A stretch of DNA of 64,000 nucleotides from Pristionchus mayeri (Eukaryota > Nematoda > Chromadorea > Rhabditida > Neodiplogasteridae), in contig BTRK01000003.1 of NCBI GenBank assembly GCA_036245805.1, forward strand, positions 19,550,292-19,614,291, given 5' to 3'. A model generated the notes under the pieces. That model did not search any database, was not told where the DNA came from, and was given only the letters and a program-made list of their open reading frames with translations. Of this stretch, positions 23,076 through 34,472 are shown in pieces. The position numbers and the translations under genes are program-made. The first letter of the stretch is position 1, and each line of letters opens with the position of its first letter.

Positions 23076-24928
23076 TTACAGTAGACAATCATTCTGAGGA
23101 ATGTTTTCCTTGTGACGTTCTGCCAGTTCGGCCATGGTTCTAAGCAGGTCTTCTCTGAAGAGTGAGGACTGGACTGGTGACATTCCGTTGGTATGCTCTT
23201 GAATTGCAGAAAGAATCCGGTCGTCTTCGACAGTCTCCTCCTTCCGCAATGGTAACCGACTCCCTAAATAGGTTTGCATTCAGCATGATAGCGGTGTGTT
23301 TAATCTATATTTTCTAGTCTTTCTTCACACTCGATCAATTCACTTCTGGAAGTAAACGTCATTAAAAATTGCCATACTAATACCTCGAGAAGGGAAGGCG
23401 GCCAGGGCAGTTTTTGTGGAGTATTTGTGGGAGAGGAGAGTGGAGAGAGCCTCTTCGTCATCTCCAGAAGGAATCTGATGAATATTTCACTATTGGTCAA
23501 TCATGAGGAATGATTTCAATAGACACTATACTCGTAATTTGGCGTGTTCTCGCATCTGTAAGAGAAAGGACACAGAACGAAGAGAAAAAGTCATCCCTAT
23601 TTATCACTTATGGGAGAAATTGTGCCCGGACTCGAGAAGAAACTCACAATGCATCGGTTACGTAACTCCTTGGAGCCTTTCACCTTCCACTGGTGAATAA
23701 AGCGATCGAGAGCTTCCGGAGTAATATCTAAAATTGAAAATAAATATTGTTATCTTACAAACTGATTTCAGAGTTCAAACCTCCACTCGGAGCCCACAGT
23801 AATTCGCACTTGGGACGCTCGCTCGTATACTCGTCTCAAATAGGATTTGTTAAGGATGGAATTCCGTGATTACTTTATAATAATGCCACGCACTTCATCA
23901 TCGGCGGAACACGTGAGAGAGAGCAATGATTTTGCGAATAACTTGAAAACAATCGTGCAGAAAATGGCCATGAGGTCATCATTTGAAGTTGATCTCCTTC
24001 ACTCACCATCTTCTCTGAACTCAGATATTGTAGTCTGGTAGAGTTGCGGGTCCACTCGAACCTCAATCTGTACGGAATAAGTGAAAATTCGTTCTTAAGC
24101 CGGCTCATAATGGAGATAACGGCAGTAGGTCGGTTGAGAACCCACCTGATGAGAACCAAAAAAATGAACCATTCTCTAGGATTTTGGAAGAATCACGCTT
24201 GTCTGTGTGCGAACTTATTCTGAAAATTCTGGAGAAGTGTGCTTTTTGGTTGGGTTCTCATCCGACCTAGCGCTGAGAAAACTTACCTTTGTCATTTGCA
24301 TTTCAATCCCTTCTCTGGAATTTGGGCTCAACATTGCGCTCATCTTCCTTGGAACCATCGGCTTCTTTGCCGATCTCTTCAATTTAAATTTTAAACAAAT
24401 TCATAATATGGAAAAATGACAGCTCACGGGCTTCGGAGTCGTACTTTTCCTCTTCTTTGCACTGCTCGCGGCAAGATGTTGTCGCTCCAAGGCCTGAGTG
24501 GTTGGTCACGCAAGTTGGGATAAATATCTAGCCACTAATTCAATTCCGATCACATATCATGCAAGAATTTGATGGATTGATCAGCGTATTCCTAATGATC
24601 CACTATGTTTGCCTAACTCGAACAGCCAACTCTATATCCCACTTTGTTCTTCTCTTCAAGGTCTTTCGTGTGCTTGGAGAGTTGCCTAGCCACATCATTC
24701 GGCCCGATCCAGTGATCCCACTTCTTACGCCAACCCTGAATCGAATCATCCAATTAGTCAGAATAATTCGCAAATGATATGATAGTAACTCACCTTGTAA
24801 TGGATTTGGTACGAAATTCCACTTTCGTCCTCTGTTCTGCCAACGATTTTGGCGACGTATGCAAAGGGATCTTCAGGTCGATATTTGCACATGACCTCCT
24901 CATCGATGGAGAAAGTGAGAGAAGCCAT
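23076..24928 (-). CDS. MRG15/Eaf3-like chromo-barrel protein
   Basis: MRG proteins bind methylated histone H3 tails and act in histone acetylase and deacetylase complexes. From ATG 24928 the chromo-barrel is clear: DEEVMCKYRPEDPFAYVAKI, YQIHYKGWRKKWDHWIGPND, then a Lys/Ser-rich linker (AKKRKSTTPKPKRSAKKP). The MRG domain begins at EVRVDPQLY and contains CELLWAPSGDITPEALDRFI, which lines up with the MRG LPAKxxVDxIL helix. It then weakens; later exons (EALSTLLSHKYSTK; DDRILSAIQEHTNG) are divergent, and the C-terminus is an extra tail of about 65 residues. Stop TAA at 23076 overlaps an AATAAA. C. elegans mrg-1 is the likely relative. A MITE lies in one intron. Some middle joins are uncertain. 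Confidence 0.8.
24121..24272. mobile_element. MITE, same family as 7.34 and 22.49 kb
   Basis: Left end GGCAGTAGGTCGGTTGAGAA; right end is close to its reverse complement (GGTTCTCATCCGACCTAGCG). A second GATGAGAACC lies near the left end, as in the 7.3-kb copy. It lies in an intron of the MRG-like gene. Confidence 0.7.
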
Positions 24929-25689
24929 CTCACTGCGATATGGGAGTAACTAGGATTATAACAAGTGAGAGATAAAAAATACCGTTAAGAGTGCCGGAAG
25001 GAAGAGTTTGGAAATCATAAATCTTCTCAGAGAATAGGTAGAAAGGGCAAAAAAATTGTATATTAGAGACAGATAATATTGAGGTCCCATATGCACTTAG
25101 TTTGAACCTTATTTTGCATGTGTTGAGCATCTCATTTGTCATATTAGAACTAACAATCTAAAAATAGCGGACAAACACTCACTCTTGCGAAGACGAAGGA
25201 AGAATGTACATCTTTTTTTACCGTTTAAAGTAGGAAAATGATCCTGAATAGATTCTTGATCGATTGCAATCAACTCTTCCTATGGTTGTTCAACTCATTT
25301 GTGAGATACGACCGCTCCAATTTTTCGAAAGAGCCCAAAATTGCTCTTCCTTCCCGCACTCTAGTTGCAACAATTTGGAAGGCGAAAGACCGATATATGT
25401 GATGCACATAAGTTAAAGAAAGACAAATAGTGTTTGTTGTAAAGTGTGTTGAAATGGAGGGAAATTTGAGGAGTAGACAGAACAGAAAACTCTTGTTTTT
25501 CGTGGGAGTTACAATATGGAATGTATGCCCTTTGGCGAAGCTGAATTTTGAATCATTGGGCATCGCATCTTGCATCTTCTTGTATTAAGAAACGCCACAG
25601 GGAATATTTGTTGTGTCGCACATAGCCGTTGTTACATAACTTTGACACGTTTATCCGAATAGAGTAATACAATATATATTTGATAAAAA
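24929..25689. other. Intergenic region
   Basis: There are 760 bp between the MRG-like start and the 3' end of the truncated propeller gene. Open frames here have no recognisable motif. Confidence 0.45.
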
Positions 25690-26937
25690 TCAGACCTTGT
25701 CCTTCTCTTCATTTCCTCTTCCGAGCTGCAATTAAATACATTATTATTTTCAAGAGAAATAAACGGACCATTAAAAGTGCCTTCTGGTATTTCTTCTCCG
25801 TATTCAGTAGCTGCTCAGCTAATTCGTCTCTTCCCATTTCTGTTTTCTCTAAACGCGTTTTAATCTCCGCAGTGAAAGACAGCGAATCCCGATCATTGTG
25901 AGGTTTTGCCTGAAAAATCTTTTGGTAGAAAAATCGAATTGTTTTTTAAGTCTAACTTTTCTTATAGACTTTCTCAGGGAAGTTCGTGGGGCAGGTGTTT
26001 GACTGGTTCGAGGAGGAATCAGTGGTGGTCGAAGATGAGAGAGGATGAGAGAGTGGAGGGGCCGAGAGGGTAAGGGGAGGTCTGATGTGGGAAATAGTTC
26101 TGTTTCTCAATGTACTTTTATTATACATACTCTGAAAAATCAATGATGGGAGCAGTCGAATCGCATGAACACCGCTTATCGATTGTGCAGTCCGAATTCT
26201 TAATTAAAATATTTGAAACATAAATTTTCTGAACCTTGCATGTATATTCTTAAACGAGTGCTCGAAAGGTTTAAATCACCTTCTCATATTTCCTGACGAA
26301 ATCTCGTGCAAATTTTATTGTTTTATCGCCCATTAGAGACGGATCCCGACCCGCAGCCTGAAAATTCACTGCTGCCAGAAAAAAATTGACTTGAAATTGA
26401 AAAAAAAACTATTCTTTTTTGATTGTGCACCTTAATTATTGTCTGAAGCTTCTCATCTATTGGCAGGGTTTTCCTCTCCATAGATGCACCTCTTCTTTTC
26501 ATCTTTTCCGTTACTTCAGTCAAACACGAGGAACACCTGTAAATAATGCATGAATTGAAATCATTCGATAAATCTTGTTCGAGTACTATGCATTTTTCTG
26601 TTTGTAGTATACCTCGGGAGGATAGGAATATTCCATCGTAGAGATAGGCTTTGCGCCAGCACTGGAGACTGTTTGGCAACATGCTCTATCATTTTGTATT
26701 CATTCATGAACACTGATATGACCTGTAACGAAGACATTCGTTATTTAATTTCTGCTAGTGTTACTTGTCCATTTGTGTTGATTTCAATGATGCCTTTTCG
26801 TGAGTATTCAGCGACAACGAAAAGGTCTACTTCAGAGATTCTCGTCATGAACAATTTCTTGCCCGACTCAAGGTCGAAGATGTGAATGAATCCATGCTTA
26901 GTTACTAGGTAAACCACACCGTGTTGTTCCGAACCTA
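25690..26937 (-). pseudogene. 5'-truncated clathrin-propeller/coiled-coil gene
   Basis: The first recognisable exon (26937) starts in the last propeller blade: VVYLVTKHGFIHIFDLESG, then ISVFMNEYKMIEHVAKQSP and RWNIPILPR, which match the clathrin heavy chain blade-7 and linker-helix order. Next come LPIDEKLQTIIK, DKTIKFARDFVRKYEK, a Pro/Ser/Thr-rich exon (LTLSAPPLSHPLSSSTTTD) and the recurring coiled-coil exon (IKTRLEKTEMGRDELAEQLL, EKKYQKALLM). A short tail ends at TGA 25690. Blades 1-6 are missing. Only 130 bp separate it from a chemoreceptor fragment, so the 5' part was lost by rearrangement. It could still be read from a new promoter. No in-frame stop is seen in the exons that remain. Confidence 0.7.
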
Positions 26938-27066
26938 GAGAAATTTACTCTCAATGCATATTACGCATTCAATTTAACGAAGTTCGTGTTTACGGAATAT
27001 ACAATTATTGATGTTACTTTGCTCAAATTGATATAAAATGTTTGAGTTTGGAATTCTGTTTGATGT

Positions 27067-27560
27067 CTATCGTGACCGCGCGTCGACCGTCTCAGTGACT
27101 GAGACTGTCTGATTTTCGAAAGGTCGGAGAAACAGTCGAATCACGGCAGTTCTGAATCGTCGAATGAAGAAGAGAACGAAGAAGGCGTCGATTGAGGGGA
27201 AAATGGCAGTGAACGAGTATATGAAATAGCCGAAAGCGCCTAAACCAAAGCCTGAATACATGCTTTTTTCTTATTTTGATGTATTTCTCAGAAGAAAATG
27301 GTCTGACCAGTTACGGGCCCGAAAAGCAGAACGATCGCCAGTGGCAAGTAAGATAGGATAACGGGCACTGCTGTCTGCAACTCAGAACTTTTGTAGAAAT
27401 ATTATGTATTTTTAAGTATGTTTGATAATTTTCGTTGCAAAATGACCTGAATGAGCAGTGCTCTGAATAGATCAATCTGCATTTTTCTCGTAGTCGCCGA
27501 AAAGTTTGTGCCTCCAGACCTGACAGAATGATTGGAGGGTCGCGCGACTTCACTAATAAT
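27067..27560 (-). pseudogene. C-terminal fragment of a str-type chemoreceptor
   Basis: Three exons match the 3' end of the receptor at 8.9-11.1 kb almost word for word: ATTRKMQIDLFRALLIQ, VPVILSYLPLAIVLLFGPVT, then FTAIFPSIDAFFVLFFIRRF, with a different tail ending at TAG 27067-27069. No exon for TM1-TM5 is found upstream, where a fold-back element begins about 25 bp away. It is a decayed or rearranged duplicate and cannot make a full receptor. Confidence 0.8.
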
Positions 27561-27585
27561 TCCGCTCACCTCAGCACGCTTCCGA

Positions 27586-28332
27586 TTCACCTGACCAACA
27601 ATTTGAAAATCGGTATGTTGACCAATTTCGGCATGCGGGATGGGCCCAAATGCACTAAATGGGTTTCAAATAATGCAAATACATTCCTCAAAACAGCTCA
27701 AAGAAAAATGCTTCCCGAAAAGAGGAAATTTCGCCTGAAGAATCCAAGAAAAGGCGCAAAGCTGTGCCCCTGGTCAAAATAGACGTAGAGACTCGGAATA
27801 TGGACAGAAATGTAGAGCATGATGAGCTAAACATTTCATCTGTTGAAAGTGAGTCTCTATCTAATCGTTGAAGCGTGCTACAGAGCCTGGAAGTTGGCAA
27901 AAAATGATGAGAGACGTGCGCGGGGGAGCACTAAATAGAGGGGAGGGAGATTGAGGTCAGTCGGCGAGAGCGCCAGGCGGTTAGAGCACGCGCTCTCGGG
28001 GGATTCTAGCCTATTTCTGCCAACTTCCAGACTCTGTAGCACGCTTCAATGATAAGATAGAGACTCACTCCCAGCAGATGAAATGTTTAGCTCATCGTGC
28101 TCTACATTTATATCCATATGCCGAGTCTCTATGTCTATTTTGAGCAGGGGCGCAGTTATGCGTCTTTCCTTGGATTCCTCAGGCGAAATATCCTCTTTCC
28201 AGGGAGCATTTTTCTTTGAGCTGTTTCTAGGAATGTATTTACATTATTTGAAATCCATTTAGTGCATTTGGGCCCATCCCGCATGTCGAAATTGGTCAAA
28301 ATACCGATTTTCAAATTTTTGGTCAGGTGATT
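27586..28332. mobile_element. 747-bp fold-back element
   Basis: The left arm starts at ATTCACCTGACCAACAATTT and the right arm ends with the reverse complement (GGTCAGGTGAT). The arms pair over about 320 bp (for example GGGATGGGCCCAAATGCACT on the left, its complement near 28.26 kb). The unpaired centre (about 27.93-28.01 kb) holds GCCAGGCGGTTAGAGCACGC, which resembles a tRNA box A region. It abuts the truncated chemoreceptor. Confidence 0.75.
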
Positions 28333-29312
28333 TTTGGTCATTTACGACCAATGGAAGTGTTATAATATGGGGAGTAGAAACGTATAATGTTGTTTGGATG
28401 TTTTGATTTTGAGGCCAAATGAGGCCAATTGAAGATACGGAACTACTCTTGTCCAGAACTCATTTTGGGGTCTCCGCACAATAGCAAGAGCATTTTTTTT
28501 GTTCATATTCCGATTTCCTTCATTTTTGGCGAAAAGTGAGTTACATATATGTAATACAACTTAAGCATGAAAACCCAGAAAGTTTTTCCGATTTCCAAAG
28601 TTGCGTCACTTTTGGTCCACCCGACCACGCCGCACCAGGATGAAAACGAGGAATGATAACGTCAGCAGTAAACTTGTAGAGCATGATGATAGCTTTATTT
28701 TGAAACAAAGAACGACGTTCTATCTTAATTTTAAACGAAGTTATGATCATTTAAGTGCGCCCGATTTGAATGTCGAAAAGTGACAGTACCAAGTTGGGAC
28801 TTCTGAATCTCGACGATGACGTCAGATATCAAAATTCTGACGACGCTGTTTGAAAGAGCGTCATTTGAAGTGCCTTCCACTGAAACGGTTTCCGCATAGG
28901 ACCACTTTATTTTCTACCGCCACGGCGTGGTCGATTCTCTCGCGATTCGCCTGATAAAGAGAAGAACGTGGATGTACCATTCTTGAAAGATCTTTCCGGA
29001 GATTGGCCTCTGTCACTCCAGGTCAACAATAATGAACATAATGATTTCTTGGCCACAGAAAGAAACACCAGGCCAACACGGGAAATGGTGGATTAGAAAA
29101 GAACAGAGGAAAGGGAGGGACCGCCCCTCAAAATTAGGACTATTACACGGGATGGGAGACGACAGTTTGCTCTCACGAGAATATGCAGTCCGAGAATAGT
29201 TCAAAATCAATTGTTTATCGAGAAGCTCTTCAGCCGAGAATAGACAGAGACAATATGACGAATCAGTAAGGGAAAGTGACCGAGGGGTGCGATGTTGAAT
29301 GCTAATTGCGGA
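28333..29312. other. Intergenic region
   Basis: About 1 kb with no convincing exon. The right end is the 3' flank of the small coiled-coil gene. Confidence 0.4.
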
Positions 29313-29741
29313 CTAAGGGCGAGTGGTTGATTCTCTCTTCGCCGCCATATCTTTCGCGATCTGAAATTTAAATATTTTCGAAAATAAAAATTTGAAAGTT
29401 ATTTGAAAACTGACCATCAGGAGCGCCTGCTGATACTTCTTCTCCAGTTCCTGGTATTTGGCGGCGATTTCATCCCTCTCTTCCTCTGCTTTCTCCGCGC
29501 GAATCACGAGAGACTCATTGAAGATATCCTGAAGCATGATAAAAATGTAACTATATTATTTTCGAAATAAAGTGAACTAACCGTTACAACAGTTTCCTGG
29601 ACAGCCGGCTCGAAGTAGTAAGTATCTTCCTGAAATGTTTTTTTCTAAACGGAACTCTTCAAGAGAATGATAAGATAAATAAATTATCACATAGTCAATA
29701 GCGCCGACATTTTTGCCAAACAATCCGCAGAGTAGCTTCAT
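29313..29741 (-). CDS. Short coiled-coil protein of the propeller-gene family
   Basis: Four exons join in phase from ATG 29741 to TAG 29313-29315, for about 86 residues. The first reads MKLLCGLFGKNVGAIDY, the second DTYYFEPAVQE. The third is the recurring coiled-coil exon (VIRAEKAEEERDEIAAKYQE, then LEKKYQQALLM with a phase 0 donor). The fourth is a basic tail. The start MKLL resembles MRLL of the coiled-coil/PDZ gene at 22.39 kb. It has no propeller or enzyme domain, so it could pair with the coiled coils of its neighbours (inference). All exons are open. Confidence 0.65.
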
Positions 29742-30047
29742 CGTCGAGAGTGAAGCAAGGAACTGACTAGATACTCCAAATGAACTAAACTCTCTCTATG
29801 CGCATCCTGAGTGGACGCTTCCAGCTTTAATAGGTATTGAGATTGTAAGATCGGGCCTTCTGGGCATAATTAATGAGGACAAGCATACCCACTGGGGTGC
29901 CTCATCTCGCTTTTATGAACATGTTTATGTACAATATTTAAACAAATAAATACACATCAGACGCTTCGAGAACAAATATGAATTCACTTGGCAACAAATA
30001 TGCATGAAATTATGATATTTTCATCCTGAATTTGATATATTTCCTTC
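29742..30047. other. Intergenic region
   Basis: A 306-bp gap between two same-strand family members. It has no exon or repeat that I can see and should hold the promoter of the short coiled-coil gene. Confidence 0.4.
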
Positions 30048-33000
30048 TCATGTGGAAATCTCTTCCTCGATTTCGCTGGCATCATCAGACCTCCTTCGAA
30101 TCTGGAATAAAATAAGAGAATTTTTACATCAAAAATACATCAAAAATGTACAAAATACATTTAAGAGACATTCCACGAGAAAAACGTAGCCTTTGGGAAG
30201 GGTCGACGGATGACTTTTTGCAACCCCCTTCAATATTTTGCTGGTGAAGTTCCCATACCTAGTGCTGATATTTGACCCAATATGAGCGGCTCTGGTGCAC
30301 TTTCCGAAAAATGCCAGACCAGGGCCAAAAAAAATTGGAAATTTTCAAATTTTCAAAATGTAAGATATTATAAGTTTTTCTGGTGTAATTTTTTATGGGA
30401 ATAACGAAAAAGATAGTTTGGCAACCGAACGAGGTCGATAAATGGTCGAAAACGTCGATTTTCATGATTTTTTGCTCGTCCTGAAAATTTTATAATGCCA
30501 TAGGAAAAATTTTATTCCATTTTCGGAATCTACATGCAAAACTACACCTACAACCAGATTTTCGCGAAATTTTATCCATCAAAGATGTATAGCAATCGAA
30601 TTTCAGCGTCAATTTTGCATTAATTCACTTATTATGTCTTAGAATCATCCCTAGTTCATTCTCAAGCAATTTGGAAGGCATACGAAAAAAAATTATTTTT
30701 TCGAAAAAAATGCCTTGTCTGCCAGCCATGAAAAAATGAAAAAAATAAAATTTCTCGAACGCCCTCCAATCTGCTTGACAATGAACTAGGGACGATTCCA
30801 AGACATAGTAAGTGAATTAATGCAAAGTTGAAGCTGAAATTCGATTTCTACACATCTTTGAAAATCTAAAAAATAGTAAAAATTCGGATTTTGACGAATT
30901 TCATCCCATTTTCGATGGAACACGTCATCATATAAAGCACAATTAACTTGAAACTAGTTGATAGTTAGGAAGTAACTCACTAAACATCGATTTGATCCCT
31001 GTTTGATCGATGTGAAGCAAATTATAGCCAAAATCTGGTGGCACAAGCAGAACTAGAAAAGCGAGATTACAACAAAATCAATTTTTGAGAAATAAGGCAT
31101 GTAATTGCTTCAACTAGGTCTCAAATTAATCAAAACCATTTAAAATTGTGATTGCGCGTGCAAAATAGTACTAATGAAGCCCAATTCACAAAATGAGACT
31201 TCACTTTTCCCAGAGTGATCAATGAGTGTTCCTTCTTCTGTGAGCCATAACTTCCAAGCACATGGATAAAATTTCGCGAAAATCTGGTTATAGGTATAGT
31301 TTTGCATGTAGATTCCGAAAATGGAATAAAATTTTTCCTATGGCATTATAAAATTTTCAGGACGAGCAAAAAATCACGAAATCGACGTTTTCGACCATTT
31401 ATCGACCTTGTTCGGTTTCCAAACTATCTTTTTCGTTATTCCCATAAAAAATTACACCAGAAAAAAACTATAATATCTCACATTTTGAAAATTTGAAAAT
31501 TTCGATTTTTTTGGCCCTGGTCTGGCATTTTTCGGAAAGTGCACCAGAGCGGCTCATATTGGGTCAAATATCAGCACTAGGTATGGGAACTTCACCAGCA
31601 AAATATTGAAGGGGGTTGCAAAAAAGTCATCCGTGGTGGAAGTACGTTTTCTCGTGGAACGTCTCTTAAAATATGGATAGCAACTTGCCCTGAGCAGGGT
31701 ATCTCTATGAATTCTGAGCAGCTCTTGATATCGAGTGGAAAGCTCGTCTCGCTCCCTCTCGGCTCTCTCGGCGCGTAGATTTGACTCATTATGGAAATCG
31801 AAATTACTGTGAAATATTATAAAATATGCTATATTTTTTAATTGAATATCAAGATAAACCTCGTATTTTGCATTGTCGATTGCTGAATAAGGAGGAGGCG
31901 CTTGATACGGGGGAGGAGGAGAGATGAATGCGTCGGGTATCCTGAAAACTGCCTTTCTTGAAAACCAGAGATCATATTTCGTTTACCTGTGAACGAAAGG
32001 AATGTTCCATCTGCGGGACAGTTTGGTCGCCAGGTTGGGCATTGTCCTTCGGAGATGCTCAATCATTGTCTGCTCATTCAGTGATACGCGAATAACCTTC
32101 GAACACAACATCATTCACGAATACAAATGACTGAAAAATTGAAATTAATATTACAATATGCTTACCTCTCCACTCCTTGTGATTCCAACGATCGAATCGT
32201 TTGCGTTTACAGTGGTGATTGCTATGTTTTCAAGGCAAATTTGCTTCGAGTAGATGATCATCCCAGATTCGAGGTCGAAGATGTGGATGAATCCATGCTT
32301 GGTGATGAGGTGTACAATTCCTTGCCTCGGTGAAGTCTGAATCAACATTTTCCTTGATCATATTAGCGGTAAAACAACCATATATTACCAACACGAGGGT
32401 TGTTTGATCCACTGACCTGGACATAAATCGTATCATCAGGGAACTCGGCTGAGCACGGTACATCCACTTCAACCTTAGGGTATGGTCGATTCCCATCAAT
32501 CGGAGAGCCCAGCTCAGTTACCAGGAGCTGAGATGTGAATAATCTTCCTTCACTGTCATCATATGACCCTTGGCCACTGGTCACGCACCTTTCCTGGCAT
32601 TCCTCTCCTCGCCGATGCCGATAAGATAAGAGTTGAGGGCGATAGATTGCCCTCCATTGTGAAATGGACAAAGGCCGCAGAGCAGGCGACGAATCCATCC
32701 ATCAACTGGAGTGATGGGAATTAGGGCTGACTTGACAAGAAAGGGCTCTTCATTCTCAAAATCTATAGATCAATTAATCAATCACTCTGTTTATCATGTC
32801 AGACAATAGTTACTCAGATGAGGAATCTATAGAGAGCACTGATAATAAAGATAATAATCTCATGTAATCCCTAGTATGAATGGCTAGGAATAACCCTCCA
32901 TCAATCAGGATTTATTTTGTGATTTTTGTTCGCTCATCCATTGGTCGCTGCGATAAGGAGATGATGTAACGTCAAAATGAAATCACCTGACTTTCCTTTC

Positions 33001-33828
33001 GCTTTGTATTGTAGAGCTGGTACTTGTAGACCTCAGAATCGGTCTGGAAACTATGTGATTGATTTCCCAGACTTGCAGTTTTGCAATAATGTAACTCACC
33101 TTTCTGACTCCAGTGAGCTGCAGCCATTGTCGCCGTTCGCTCGCCATGTAGTCAATGATTTTGTAGCCTTGCAGTTCGGTTTTGAATATTTTAACAGGCG
33201 CGACATCACCTAAAAAAGGTTTTATTCCTGTTTTTGATCCATTGATAACACAGAAATGCGCAGTGAGTGAACTATAATATCACGAGCTTACCAGCTAGAG
33301 ACCAATGAAACACCGCTGTTCTTGTCACAATCCCAACTGTCAACTCATCAATCCACTTCCAGAATATAACATCCTCACTCAGCGTGTGCTTTTTCAACTC
33401 TGCTTTAGTGATGATGTCGCATATCGAGATCACTTTTCCAGCTGAAACTGTTATTTTGCATATGCTGAGAACAGCTACGCCTACATCTCATGGCAAAGAT
33501 GTGGTGGCGAGGGTGCATGATGACAGAATCGAATGAAGTCAGGAGTCTGGTTTTGCTGGTAAGATCATCCAATTCGATTATGATAGTTTGTGAAGTGGTT
33601 CCACTCTAGAAACAAACAAATACACTATGAAAGTAGATGTTTTCACCTTTCCTCTGTACGCGATGAATTTTCCAGATTCCATTTTCACATTCCGATGAGA
33701 AATTTGTGAGTGGTTGAAACCGACACTTTGCAACTATAAATTTACAATCTTAGAAGGAAGATTATGGAAGATACCCGACAGAGTCTCTTGACGTTGATAG
33801 GAAGAGCGAATTCCACTCCATTCATCAT
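30048..33828 (-). CDS. Clathrin heavy-chain propeller plus coiled-coil protein (copy with PPPY motifs)
   Basis: In clathrin, this seven-blade propeller binds adaptor peptides. Exons from ATG 33828 (a second ATG follows at 33825) match clathrin in order: FALPINVKRLCR; VKMESGKFIAYRGK; DSVIMHPRHHIFAMR; DVIFWKWIDELTVGIVTRTA; VFHWSLAG; GYKIIDYMASERRQWLQLTG; YQLYNTKRKESQ; AAFVHFTMEGNLSPSTLI; HLITKHGFIHIFDLESGMII; and a linker-like IEHLRRTMPNLATKLS. Then follow a Pro-rich exon with PPPPY and PPPY, and the coiled-coil exon (LRAERAERERDELSTRYQEL). The last exon (SDDASEIEEEIST) ends at TGA 30048. The clathrin leg and trimerisation region are absent. The final intron uses a GC donor (AGG/GCAAGT) and holds a 1.5-kb fold-back. 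I estimate 480 residues. Confidence 0.8.
30159..31671. mobile_element. Complete fold-back element, same family as 2.45-4.14 kb
   Basis: Ends are TTTAAGAGACATTCCACGAG and its near reverse complement (CTCGTGGAACGTCTCTTAAA). The arms pair over about 600 bp around a centre near 30.72 kb. It shares long blocks with the 2.45-kb element (for example TTTTTGCAACCCCCTTCAAT). It lies 18 bp inside the last intron of the propeller gene. No transposase is visible. Confidence 0.85.
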
Positions 33829-34388
33829 CCAACGGAATAGTCTGGAATAGTGATTGATGATGAAAAGATTCTGCACAAATACTAAAGGACAAGTACAAAA
33901 ACTCCTAGAAAAAAATGATGAAGACAGGGATAAATCTCTGCATTGAATGAAAGTGAGAACTGTTGTGATCAGTGTGATAAGAAGTGTGACGAGGCTCCTT
34001 CCGAGATTAAGCCGGGATTAGTTTTCCCAGTTCACAGGTTGCCTTTCCCTGGTAGTGAGAAAATGTGCGTCACAGACGGCTATGCTTTAGATGATTATGT
34101 GACTAAAGACACATGTCACGAATGTAAATACGGGGCTGCAAACAAGTATTTCTAAAAAAAAAGCTCAAAGATTCCGAATCTCCATACAATTGTGAGAAAT
34201 ATGTGAGAAATACCGTTTAATGTGCCTTATTCCTACTCAGATAAGAAATTATTGTTTTCCAACGCAATTGATTAAATAAAATGTAATTAGCGGGTAAAAA
34301 CTCATCACTTATAAATTGTGGTTATCACGAGAGAAAATTTGTTTGAATTCTCGCACTTCTACATGTGATGATAGAGAAATCCATTCGT
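33829..34388. other. 5' flank of propeller gene with a small cysteine-rich ORF
   Basis: The plus-strand ORF at 33943-34155 (70 codons) has CCDQCDKKC near its start and CHECKYG near its end. It has no splice partner, signal peptide or recognised family, so I do not call it a gene. The region should contain the minus-strand propeller gene's promoter. Confidence 0.3.
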
Positions 34389-34472
34389 GTCATTCTGGCC
34401 GAGTGGTCTAAGGCGCTGCGTTCAGGTCGCAGTCCACTTCTGTGGGCGCAGGTTCGAATCCTGCGGATGACA
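34389..34472 (+). tRNA. tRNA-Leu(CAG)
   Basis: The 84-nt sequence folds as a class II tRNA. The acceptor stem GTCATTC pairs with GGATGAC, box A is TGGCCGAGTGG, and the anticodon arm CTGCG-TTCAGGT-CGCAG gives anticodon CAG. A long variable arm (TCCACTTCTGTGGG) and box B GGTTCGAATCC follow. No intron. It stands in the 5' flank between two propeller genes. Confidence 0.93.

Noticed and set aside
33943..34155. 70-codon cysteine-rich ORF
   Set aside because: CxxC-type motifs are suggestive, but there is no signal peptide, no paired exon and no known family. Left as a note only.
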